Shown here: positions 6,854 to 13,635 of the stretch, piece by piece
How positions within the stretch are numbered: the first letter of the stretch is position 1
Layout: each line of letters opens with the position of its first letter
NCBI GenBank assembly: GCA_964384675.1
Contig: CAYLNK010000108.1
Coordinates: forward strand, 1 to 18,513
Source: CAYLNK01 sp964384675
GTDB lineage: Bacteria; Acidobacteriota; Thermoanaerobaculia; UBA5066
Length of the DNA stretch: 18,513 nucleotides
Reading direction: 5' to 3'
Notes under the pieces: model-generated
Databases searched by the model: none
What the model saw: only the letters and a program-made list of their open reading frames with translations
What the model was told of the DNA's origin: nothing
Made by a program: the position numbers and the translations under genes

Positions 6854-7789
6854 ATGGGGTGGCGGCGCGGGGACGAGGAGCAGGATCTCGGGCTCGGCGC
6901 CGTGGTGGCGCAGCGGAGCCGGGAGCGCTTCCTCAACCGGGACGGGAGCTTCAACGTCGTCAGGCGCGGCCTGCCGTTCCTCGAGTCCCTGAGCCCGTAC
7001 CACGTGCTCCTGACGATGTCGTGGACGCGGTTCCACGCCGTTCTCGTCAGCTCGTACCTCGTCGCCAACGGGCTCTTCGCGCTCGCGTTCCTGGCCTGCG
7101 GCCCGGCGGCGCTCAAGAGCGACGGCGACCTGGGCGGCGGCTTCGCGCGGGCGTTCTTCTTCAGCGTCGAGACGTTCTCCACGATCGGCTACGGGAACAT
7201 CACACCGGTCGGTGTGGCGGCGAACGCCGTGATGACGACGGAGGCGCTCCTCGGCCTCCTCTGGGTGGCGATGGCGACGGGTCTCCTGTTCGCCCGGTTC
7301 TCCCGTCCCACGGCCAGGATCCTGTTCAGCCGGAACGCCGTGGTGGCGCCGTATCGCGGCATCACCGGCCTGATGTTCCGCGTGGCGAACGGCCGCACCA
7401 ACCAGCTGATCGACGTCCAGGCCAGGGTGATGCTGGGCCGCTTCGTGACCGAGCACGGACGGAAGGTGCGGAAGTTCGAGAACCTGACCCTGGAGCGGTC
7501 CGAGGTGATGTTCTTCCCGCTCAGCTGGACGGTGGTCCACCCGGTCGACGAGACCAGCCCGCTCTGGGGCCTGGACGCGGACGGGCTGCGGGCCGCGGAC
7601 GCCGAGGTCCTGATCCTCCTCTCGGGGATCGACGAGACGTTCTCTCAGACCGTCCACGCCCGCACGTCGTACAAGCCGGAGGAGATCGTCTGGAACTCCC
7701 GGTTCGTGGGGATCTTCGACTCCCCGAGCGAGGGCGAGCCCCTGGCGATCGACCTTCACCGGCTGAGCGAGATCGAGCCCGCCGGCTGA
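6854..7789 (+). CDS. Inward-rectifier potassium channel, KirBac type
   Basis: This 311-residue protein matches the bacterial Kir layout. An N-terminal cytoplasmic strand and slide helix include RDGSFNVVRRGLP (29-41). TM1 is at about 60-82, a pore helix leads into the selectivity filter TIGYG (110-114), and TM2 is at about 125-148. A conserved ARFSRPTARILFS (147-159) leads into the immunoglobulin-like cytoplasmic domain (about 160-311), with ETFSQTVHARTSY near the end. Four subunits would form a K+-selective channel in the inner membrane. Nothing essential appears missing. The start at 6854 gives the usual family N-terminus. The open frame extends far upstream but not as this protein. A weak GAGAG is the only ribosome-site candidate. 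The gene diverges from the exporter operon across the 153-bp regulatory gap. Confidence 0.95.
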   Translation: MGWRRGDEEQDLGLGAVVAQRSRERFLNRDGSFNVVRRGLPFLESLSPYHVLLTMSWTRFHAVLVSSYLVANGLFALAFLACGPAALKSDGDLGGGFARAFFFSVETFSTIGYGNITPVGVAANAVMTTEALLGLLWVAMATGLLFARFSRPTARILFSRNAVVAPYRGITGLMFRVANGRTNQLIDVQARVMLGRFVTEHGRKVRKFENLTLERSEVMFFPLSWTVVHPVDETSPLWGLDADGLRAADAEVLILLSGIDETFSQTVHARTSYKPEEIVWNSRFVGIFDSPSEGEPLAIDLHRLSEIEPAG

Positions 7790-7903
7790 GGCCCCTCGCC
7801 CCGGGGTCCCGTCGGGCTCCCGAACGGCCCCGGCCGGACGCCTTGCGACCGCCGTGAAGATGGCCGATCCTGTCCGATGGGCATGAGCCCGCGGAGGGGC
7901 GTC

Positions 7904-8938
7904 ATGAGGATTCGGTTTCCCTTCTTCGTGGTGGTGCTGGCCCTGGCGTGCACCGGCGGGCGGAGCGACGCCGCCGATGGCCCGCGCCGTCCCGTCCACA
8001 CCTTCTCGATCGTGGCGCGCGACGCCGCGACGGGACAGATGGGCGTCGCCGTGCAGTCGCACTGGTTCTCGGTCGGCAGCGTCGTGCCGTGGGCCGAGGC
8101 CGGCGTCGGGGCCGTCGCCACGCAGTCGTTCGTCGACCCGACGTACGGCAAGCTCGGCCTGGAGCTGATGCGGGCGGGCCGCACGGCGCCCGAGACGCTG
8201 GCCGGCCTCCTCGCCGCGGACGCCGGGAAGGCGGTGCGGCAGGTCGCGATGATCGACGTGGCCGGACGGGTCGCGGCCCACACCGGCGAGAGCTGCATCC
8301 AGGCGGCCGGGCACGTCGTGGGCACGCAGTATTCGGTGCAGGCGAACCTGATGGGCCAGGACACGGTCTGGCCCGCCATGTCGAAGGCGTTCGAGACGGC
8401 GGCCGGCGACCTCGCCGACCGGATGCTCGCCGCCCTCGACGCCGCGCAGGCGGCCGGGGGCGACATCCGCGGCAAGCAGTCGGCCGCGCTGGTCGTGGTC
8501 GCCGGCACGCCGACCGGCAAGGCCTGGGTCGACCGGGTCTTCGACCTCCGGGTCGACGACGCCGCGGACCCGCTCGCCGAGCTGCGCCGGCTGGTCACGC
8601 TGCAGCGCGCCTACAACCACATGAACGCCGGCGACCTCGCCGTGGAGAAGAAGGACAACGAGGGGGCGCTGCGCGAGTACAAGGCCGCCGAGGCCCTGGT
8701 CCCTTCGAGCGCGGAGATGGCGTACTGGCACGCCGTGGCCCTCGTGAACATGGGGCGCGTCGACGAATCGCTGCCGGTCTTCTCGCGGGCCTTCGCCCGG
8801 GACCGGAGCTGGATCACCCTCACCCCGCGCCTCCCGAAGGCCGGCCTCCTCCCCGACGACGCGAAGCTGATCGCCCGGATCGTCGGGGTGGGGGGGAGCG
8901 TCTCCAACGCGCCACCCCCGAAGTCGGGGAGAAGGTAA
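7904..8938 (+). CDS. Exported DUF1028 (Ntn-hydrolase-like) protein with TPR tail
   Basis: The ATG at 7904 is preferred over in-frame ATGs at 7877 and 7883 because GGAGG lies 7 bp before it, giving 344 residues. Residues 1-24 are a signal peptide. ALAC at 13-16 is an imperfect lipobox, so a lipoprotein is possible. Residues 31-240 are a DUF1028 domain with the hallmark HTFSIVARDAATGQMGVAV (32-50) and QSHWFSVGSVVPWAEAGVG (51-69). DUF1028 proteins adopt an Ntn-hydrolase-like fold, but no substrate is established. Residues about 245-315 form one to two tetratricopeptide-like helical pairs (YNHMNAGDLAVEKKDNEGAL). This DUF1028-plus-TPR fusion is a known arrangement. The next gene begins 5 bp after the TAA, so the two are probably co-transcribed. 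The preceding gap, 7790-7903, shows no convincing terminator or promoter. Confidence 0.92.
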   Translation: MRIRFPFFVVVLALACTGGRSDAADGPRRPVHTFSIVARDAATGQMGVAVQSHWFSVGSVVPWAEAGVGAVATQSFVDPTYGKLGLELMRAGRTAPETLAGLLAADAGKAVRQVAMIDVAGRVAAHTGESCIQAAGHVVGTQYSVQANLMGQDTVWPAMSKAFETAAGDLADRMLAALDAAQAAGGDIRGKQSAALVVVAGTPTGKAWVDRVFDLRVDDAADPLAELRRLVTLQRAYNHMNAGDLAVEKKDNEGALREYKAAEALVPSSAEMAYWHAVALVNMGRVDESLPVFSRAFARDRSWITLTPRLPKAGLLPDDAKLIARIVGVGGSVSNAPPPKSGRR

Positions 8939-8943
8939 GCCCC

Positions 8944-9906
8944 GTGCTCCACGTCACCAACGGCGACGCGGCGGCCTCTCGGCTGCGCGACGCCGGGCTC
9001 CCGGGCGACGTGGTGCCGTGGCGCGACGTGCTGCACGAGGGGCCGGTGCCGGAGGGGCTGACGCCGGTCGAGCTGCGCGCCGTGCGGGCCCGCTTCCTCT
9101 CGTCGATGGGCTGGGGGAGCGTTGCCGGGATCGAGGAGGAGATGGCGCAGCGGGACGCGGCGGTCGCGGCGGCAGAGCGCCACGAGGAGGTCGTCCTCTG
9201 GTTCGAGCACGACCTCTACGACCAGCTCCAGCTCCTCCAGGTGCTCGACGCCCTGGGCCCCGCCCCGCCGACCCGGCTGACCCTGATCTGCCGGGCCGAG
9301 TACCTCGGCTCGGTGACCGCGGCCCGGGCCCTGGAGCTCCACGCCACGCGGGCCGAGGTGACGCCCGCGATGCTGAGCCTCGCGGGCCTCGCCTGGTCGG
9401 CGTTCCGGGCGCCCGACCCCGCGGCGCTGGAGTCGGTCCTCATGGGAGACACGGCGACGTTGCCGTTCCTCGCCGCGTCGCTCCGGCGCCACCTCGAGGA
9501 GCTGCCGTCCGTGCTGAACGGGCTCTCCCGTTCCGAGGCCCAGATCCTCGACGTGGTGGCGCAGGGCCGTCGCCGGCTGGCCGAGGTGTTCGTCGCGGCG
9601 CACCACGAGCGGGAGTCCCCGGTCTTCCTCGGCGACACCGTCTTCCTGACCTATCTCGCGCGCCTCTCCGACGTCGATCGGCCGCTGGTGACGTTCGACG
9701 ACGGGGAGCGGATCGCTCTGCCGGTGCCGCGGGAGGCTCTGGAACGACGTGCCGCGGTCACCGACACCGGGGAAGCCGTCCTCGCCGGCTGGGAGGACGC
9801 CGTGCGGCTGAACGGCGTCGACAGGTGGCTGGGTGGTCTCCACCTGGAAGGGAGGGCCGTGCCGTACCGCTGGGACGCGGCGGCGGGAGCGGTCCTCAGG
9901 ACCTGA
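8944..9906 (+). CDS. DUF1835 domain protein
   Basis: This is a 320-residue cytoplasmic protein starting with GTG. The ribosome site GGGGAGAAGG overlaps the end of the DUF1028 gene. The N-terminus LHVTNGDAAASRLRDAGL and then VVPWRDVLHEGPVP are the signature of DUF1835. WFEHDLYDQLQLLQ (about residues 87-100) is also strongly conserved in this family. A middle segment, LNGLSRSEAQILDVVAQG, resembles a sigma-region-4-like helix-turn-helix, and the C-terminal part fits the DUF3658-like region often found after DUF1835. Some homologues carry database names that mention sigma factors, but the function is unknown and no catalytic motif is evident. It is convergent with the secreted-protein gene at 9922, with 15 bp between the stops. 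Confidence 0.9.
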   Translation: MLHVTNGDAAASRLRDAGLPGDVVPWRDVLHEGPVPEGLTPVELRAVRARFLSSMGWGSVAGIEEEMAQRDAAVAAAERHEEVVLWFEHDLYDQLQLLQVLDALGPAPPTRLTLICRAEYLGSVTAARALELHATRAEVTPAMLSLAGLAWSAFRAPDPAALESVLMGDTATLPFLAASLRRHLEELPSVLNGLSRSEAQILDVVAQGRRRLAEVFVAAHHERESPVFLGDTVFLTYLARLSDVDRPLVTFDDGERIALPVPREALERRAAVTDTGEAVLAGWEDAVRLNGVDRWLGGLHLEGRAVPYRWDAAAGAVLRT

Positions 9907-9921
9907 GGCCGTTGCCGTCCG

Positions 9922-10380
9922 CTACTTCTTCCAGATGTCGAACGAGATCTTGAAGGTCTTGACCGTCTTGTAGTGCCGGGTCTTCATCTTCACGAACATC
10001 TTGTTCGTGTCCTCGATCTTCCCCTTGTCGAGCGTGGCCGTACGGTCGTTCTCACCCAGCTTGTCTCCGTCGGGGCCGGGGATCGTCACCAGGTACTTGC
10101 ACTTGTAGTCGTGGCTGTCGTCCCGGTTCGAGTAGGTGAACTCGACGACCATGGTGTGGGTGTCGTTGAGGTCCTTCTCGGCCTTCTCGAAGTCGTCGCC
10201 GTCGGGCCAGTTGCGGATCCGCACGGACTCGATCGTCACGTCGCCGTGCTTGATCCCGATCTTGATGTCCTTGTCGCCCACGAACGGGAAGCTCTTCTCG
10301 ACGGTCTTGTGCTCGTCCGCCGCGAGCGGAGCGGCCATGAGGAGGGCCAGGAGGGACGCGGAGAGGAGGTGTGCTCTCAT
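9922..10380 (-). CDS. Small Lys/Asp-rich secreted protein, unknown function
   Basis: The 152-residue product has a clear signal peptide (MRAHLLSASLLALLMAAPLA, cleavage near 20-21). The mature part, about 130 residues, alternates hydrophobic and charged residues in a beta-strand-like pattern. It is rich in Lys and Asp (for example FVGDKDIKIGIKHGDVTIES) and has one cysteine. I do not recognise a family. It starts with an ATG overlapping the TGA of the upstream dehydrogenase (ATGA), so translation is probably coupled. The AAG/GAC-heavy composition is visibly less Arg/Ala-rich than the neighbouring genes. A beta-sandwich fold is plausible but unproven. Confidence 0.82.
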   Translation of the reverse strand: MRAHLLSASLLALLMAAPLAADEHKTVEKSFPFVGDKDIKIGIKHGDVTIESVRIRNWPDGDDFEKAEKDLNDTHTMVVEFTYSNRDDSHDYKCKYLVTIPGPDGDKLGENDRTATLDKGKIEDTNKMFVKMKTRHYKTVKTFKISFDIWKK

Positions 10381-11297
10381 GAGCCGGATTCTACGGAAGA
10401 GAGCCGCTCGTAGAGGGTGAGGAGCGCTTGAGTCCCGTCCTCGGCCCGGCCCTGCGCCTCGAGGGCCGACAGGAGCTGATGGACCAGCGCGACCCCGGGA
10501 AGGGGCGAGCCCTGCTGCCGCGCGGCCGCCAGCACGATGGCCAGGTCCTTCTGCTGGTGGCGGATCGCGAAGGCGGGCTTGAAGTCGCGCTGGAGCATCT
10601 TCTTCCCCAGCACCTCGAGCGCCCACGACGTGGCGGCTCCGGCCGTCAGCGCCTCGTGGAGCGCCTCGAGCGGAAGGCCGGCCCTCGCCGCGAAGGCGAG
10701 CCCTTCCGAGACGGCCATCAGGTTTCCCGCCACGATCACCTGGTTCGCGGCCTTGCCGAGCTGGCCCGATCCGGACGGTCCGAGGAGGGTGATCCGCTTT
10801 CCCATCGCCGAGAGGACGGGGCGCGCCCGCTCGACCGCCTCGGGCTCGCCTCCGACGAAGAACGTGAGCGTCCCCTCGGCCGCGCCCTTCTGTCCGCCCG
10901 AGACCGGGGCGTCCAGGAACGAGATGCCGCGAGCGGCGAGGCGCTCGGCGATCGAGCGCGCGGCGGCCGGCGCGATCGTGGAGCAGTCGACGGCGACCAG
11001 GCCCGGCGCGGCGCCGGAGGCGGTGCCGTCGGGGCCCAGGTGGACCGACTCCACCTCCGGGGAGTCGGGCACGCACGAGACGAGGACGTCGCACCGCTCG
11101 GCGACGGAGCGGGCGTTCGGGAACGCGGCGACGTCGTGCCCGGCGGCGGTGAGCTCGTCGGCCAGGGCGACGGCTTTGACGGCCGTGCGCGAGGTGAGGG
11201 CGAGCGGGAAGCCCGCCCGCGCGAGGTTGCGGGCCATCCCGAGGCCCATCGTGCCGAGGCCCACGAGCCCGGCGCGGAGCGGACGTGTTTCGTTCAT
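10377..11297 (-). CDS. NAD(P)-dependent beta-hydroxyacid dehydrogenase (3-hydroxyisobutyrate dehydrogenase family)
   Basis: This 306-residue cytoplasmic oxidoreductase is of normal length for the family. The N-terminal Rossmann fold has GLVGLGTMGLGMARNLARAG (10-29), the dinucleotide site. The substrate-site block DCSTIAP is at 104-110, DAPVSGGQKGA at 129-139, and GKAANQ at 181-186 carries catalytic lysine K182. The C-terminal all-helical domain completes it. Members oxidise or reduce 3-hydroxyisobutyrate, tartronate semialdehyde, glyoxylate/succinic semialdehyde or related acids. The exact substrate cannot be set from sequence alone, so no symbol is given. The frame remains open far upstream, but the ATG at 11297 gives the family N-terminus. 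The gene is divergent from the membrane-protein gene at 11367 and overlaps the following secreted-protein gene by four bases. Confidence 0.93.
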   Translation of the reverse strand: MNETRPLRAGLVGLGTMGLGMARNLARAGFPLALTSRTAVKAVALADELTAAGHDVAAFPNARSVAERCDVLVSCVPDSPEVESVHLGPDGTASGAAPGLVAVDCSTIAPAAARSIAERLAARGISFLDAPVSGGQKGAAEGTLTFFVGGEPEAVERARPVLSAMGKRITLLGPSGSGQLGKAANQVIVAGNLMAVSEGLAFAARAGLPLEALHEALTAGAATSWALEVLGKKMLQRDFKPAFAIRHQQKDLAIVLAAARQQGSPLPGVALVHQLLSALEAQGRAEDGTQALLTLYERLSSVESGS

Positions 11298-11346
11298 GCC
11301 GGCGAGTCTCTCAGGAAACTTTCGGTGCGCGCGAGGCGGCGTTCGG

Positions 11347-11363
11347 GTGAGAATTCCTCTCAC
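11347..11363. promoter_or_regulatory. 17-bp inverted repeat just before the CPBP-like gene
   Basis: GTGAGA-ATTCC-TCTCAC has two perfect 6-bp arms and a 5-bp centre. It sits in the 69-bp divergent gap, ending three bases before the ATG at 11367. It could be a repressor operator serving both directions or an RNA hairpin limiting translation. No clear -35/-10 pair is visible in the gap. Confidence 0.35.
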
Positions 11364-11366
11364 GAG

Positions 11367-11951
11367 ATGAACGGGACGCTGCGGACGGGACTGGCCCTCC
11401 TCGCTGCCGTCGCGCTGGCCGCCGTCGCTCTCTCGTTCCTGCCGATCGGCCGGGCCCTCCGCTACGCCACGTACTACGCGTCGGACGGCCCGGGCGCCCT
11501 CCTCGTGGTGCCGGTCGCCGTCGTCGCGGCCCTCCTCCACGAGCGGGTCGTCCGCGGTCTCCTCTACGACGGGCTTCGGCGGCGCCTGGAGCCCGGCCTC
11601 GGGGCCCCCGCGGTGGCCGTGGCCGGCGCCCTCTTTCCGGCGGCGCTGCGGCTCTGGCTCGTGCCGCGGCCGCCGGCGCCGCTCGTCGTCCTGGCGCTCC
11701 TCGCCTACCTCGTCGAGATGCTCCTCGGGCTCGGACTCGCCTGGCTCGCGCTCGGGGCGGGCTCCACGGCGCCGGGCGCGCTGGCGATGGCGGCGATCTG
11801 GTCGGTCCGCCTGCTGGTGACCGTCCGGTTCCACGGGGGCGTGGTGCCGCTCCTCGAGGTCCTCGCCGCGGGCCTCTCGGCGCTCGCGGTCGCGCTCGTC
11901 CTCGTCCGTCCGCTCGCGCCGCACCGGGATGCGGTCATGGGGGTCGCATGA
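11367..11951 (+). CDS. Multi-pass membrane protein, degenerate CPBP-like
   Basis: This 194-residue, very hydrophobic protein has about five to six transmembrane helices. The segment LLHERVVRGLLYDGLRRRL (about 56-74) resembles the first motif of CPBP (Abi/CAAX-protease-like) intramembrane proteases, whose motif is EExxxR followed by a positively charged stretch. Here the first Glu is His (H58-E59-R-V-V-R), and the second motif's histidine is absent in the following helix (AGALFPAALRL). Protease activity is therefore doubtful. The family assignment is tentative, and a simple membrane protein of unknown function is the alternative. Its TGA overlaps the ATG of the SprT-like gene (ATGA), so the two are translationally coupled. 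The ribosome site before its own ATG is weak. Confidence 0.72.
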   Translation: MNGTLRTGLALLAAVALAAVALSFLPIGRALRYATYYASDGPGALLVVPVAVVAALLHERVVRGLLYDGLRRRLEPGLGAPAVAVAGALFPAALRLWLVPRPPAPLVVLALLAYLVEMLLGLGLAWLALGAGSTAPGALAMAAIWSVRLLVTVRFHGGVVPLLEVLAAGLSALAVALVLVRPLAPHRDAVMGVA

Positions 11952-12505
11952 AGATCGACGCTCACGTCTCCGCCGCCGAGCAGCTCGACCTCTTCGCCGC
12001 GCCGCCGCCGGAGCCGGCGCGCCTCCGGGCCGAAGGTGCGGAGCTGCAGAGCCGGTACGACGAGCTCGCGGTCCGCTGGGGCCTGCCGGCGGCCCGGGTC
12101 GTGCTGAGCCGGCGCCGCGCGACGGGTGGCGTCATCCAGTACGGCCCGCCGCACACGATCCGGGTCTCCGCGCACATGTCGCCGGAGGACCGCGTCCAGA
12201 CGCTGCTCCACGAGGTGGCCCACGCCATCTGTCACGCCCGGTACGGGCCGGAGGAGGGGCACTCCCGCCGGTTCTGGACGATCGCGCGCCAGCTCGGGGT
12301 GGCGCGCCGGAGCGCGCCCGAGACCGACCGCCTCCGCGAGATCCGGCAGGCGAACGCGCGCTATGCGTACCGGTGCCCCGGCTGCCTGAACGAGTGGACC
12401 CGGAAGACGGCCTTCGGGCGGGCGCGCCTCTGTGCGGCCTGCGACCGTGCCGGGCGGCCCGCGCGGCTCGTCCTGGTGAGGCGTCCGCGACGGAAGGGCC
12501 CTTGA
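11948..12505 (+). CDS. SprT-like zinc metalloprotease with sliding-clamp-binding motif
   Basis: This is a 185-residue cytoplasmic protein. HEVAH (88-92) with a third ligand H105 in GHSRRFW is the SprT/M48-like zinc site with E89 as general base. Cys143-x2-Cys146 and Cys162-x2-Cys165 form a C-terminal zinc ribbon, as in many SprT proteins. The domain spans about 32-170. The N-terminal tail, residues 1-30, is Ala/Pro-rich and probably disordered. It contains QLDLF at 12-16 (bases 11981-11995), a perfect match to the bacterial beta-clamp-binding pentapeptide QL(S/D)LF. SprT-domain proteins include eukaryotic SPRTN, a DNA-protein-crosslink protease that binds PCNA, which suggests a clamp-tethered repair role here by analogy. 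It is coupled by ATGA overlap to the membrane protein upstream and followed at 10 bp by an SGNH hydrolase. Confidence 0.92.
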   Translation: MKIDAHVSAAEQLDLFAAPPPEPARLRAEGAELQSRYDELAVRWGLPAARVVLSRRRATGGVIQYGPPHTIRVSAHMSPEDRVQTLLHEVAHAICHARYGPEEGHSRRFWTIARQLGVARRSAPETDRLREIRQANARYAYRCPGCLNEWTRKTAFGRARLCAACDRAGRPARLVLVRRPRRKGP

Positions 12506-12515
12506 GCCGCGAGAG

Positions 12516-13622
12516 TTGAGCGCGCCGCTCCCGGGGCGAGCCCGAAGGCCTCTCGTGGCGGCCGTGGTCGTCGCGGCGATCAGCCTCGTGGGGCTCGTCC
12601 TGGTGGAGGGGCTCGCGAGCTGGCTTCTCGCGCTCGGCGGGATGGTGGTCGGCGACCCGCTGTCGGAGCGGCGGCACACGCACTACGACGCGGAGCTCGG
12701 CTGGGCGCACGTCCCCGGCCTGCGCCTCGCGGACGCCTACGGCCCCGGCACGCCGCTCACGATCGACGCGCGCGGCTTCCGCGGGACGGCGGAGGTGACG
12801 GACCGCGTGCCGGACGGGGTGGTGCGCGTGGTCTGCCTGGGGGACTCCTTCACGATGGGGTACGGCGTCGGCGACGCCGACACGTGGCCCGCGCGGCTCG
12901 AGCGGCAAGCTCCCGGCCTTCAGGCCGTGAACATGGGGCAGGGGGGCTACGGGCCCGACCAGGAGTACCTCTGGTACCGGCGAGACGCCCGCGGGATCGA
13001 GCACCACGCGCTGGTGCTGGCGCTCATCACCAACGACTTCGACCGGCTCCAGTCGAGCGCCTTCCTCGGCGTGCCGAAGCCGGTCCTCGGGCTCGACGGG
13101 GAGCGTCTGGTCGTGGCGCGCGCGCCGGCTCGCCGCTCGTCCCTCGCGAGCCTGGTCCGGCGATTCCGCGGCGGGCTCGCCGAGCTCCGGACGGTGCAGC
13201 TCCTGTCGGGCGGAGGTGTCGACGGGGCTCCGGCGTCCGGCGCGGAGAAGGACCGTGCGCTCGACGTCCCGGCCGCGCGGCGCGTCTTCGGCGCGATCCT
13301 GACGTCGCTCGCCGGCTCGAGCCGGGAGGCTGGCCGCGACTTCCTGGTGGTCTTCGTCCCGACGTACTTCGAGTGCCGGGCGGGGCGGGCGGGCTCATGG
13401 CACGCCCTCGCGCTCGAGGAGGCGCGGGCCCGCGCCATCGCCGTCGTCGACCTGGTACCGGACTTCCTCTCGCTCCCGTTCGGCGCGCTCGCGCCGCTCT
13501 ACCTCGACGAGCCGTTCCACCACCTGAGCCCGGCCGGCAACGACCTCGTGGCGCGGCGCGTGTGGCAGACGCTCGCGACGATGCCCACGGTCGGCGCGCG
13601 TCGCGGCGTCGCGGCGCCCTGA
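12516..13622 (+). CDS. Membrane-anchored SGNH/GDSL-family hydrolase
   Basis: This 368-residue protein has an N-terminal signal anchor (about 13-40) preceded by RARR, then an SGNH fold facing outward. Block I is VVCLGDSFTMG (105-115) with nucleophile S111. The glycine of block II lies in NMGQGGYGPDQE (139-150), and block III is ITNDFDR with N173. A C-terminal DEPFHHLSPAGND (331-343) supplies the acid-histidine part (D331/E332, H335/H336). Such enzymes hydrolyse ester or acetyl groups on lipids, glycans or small esters; the substrate is unknown. The start is uncertain. TTG at 12516 keeps the positive charges before the anchor. GTG at 12555 has the better ribosome site (GAAGG, spacing 6) but leaves an anchor without leading charges. 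It is 10 bp from the SprT-like gene and convergent with the FG-GAP gene. Confidence 0.9.
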   Translation: MSAPLPGRARRPLVAAVVVAAISLVGLVLVEGLASWLLALGGMVVGDPLSERRHTHYDAELGWAHVPGLRLADAYGPGTPLTIDARGFRGTAEVTDRVPDGVVRVVCLGDSFTMGYGVGDADTWPARLERQAPGLQAVNMGQGGYGPDQEYLWYRRDARGIEHHALVLALITNDFDRLQSSAFLGVPKPVLGLDGERLVVARAPARRSSLASLVRRFRGGLAELRTVQLLSGGGVDGAPASGAEKDRALDVPAARRVFGAILTSLAGSSREAGRDFLVVFVPTYFECRAGRAGSWHALALEEARARAIAVVDLVPDFLSLPFGALAPLYLDEPFHHLSPAGNDLVARRVWQTLATMPTVGARRGVAAP

Positions 13623-13635
13623 GCGGCCGGGCTCA
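13620..13635. other. Short palindrome holding both convergent stop codons
   Basis: TGAGC-GGCCGG-GCTCA has perfect 5-bp arms. The TGA of the SGNH gene is its left end, and the TGA of the FG-GAP gene (minus strand) is its right end. It has no T-run, so it is a weak candidate for a bidirectional terminator. Confidence 0.3.

Noticed and set aside
7790..7870. GC-rich inverted sequence after the Kir gene as a terminator
   Set aside because: The arms are short and interrupted and no T-run follows. Random GC-rich DNA of this composition gives such matches often.
10377..11924. N-terminal extension of the dehydrogenase to 515 residues
   Set aside because: The extension is Arg/Glu-rich antisense of the membrane-protein gene. 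The Rossmann motif begins right after the ATG at 11297.
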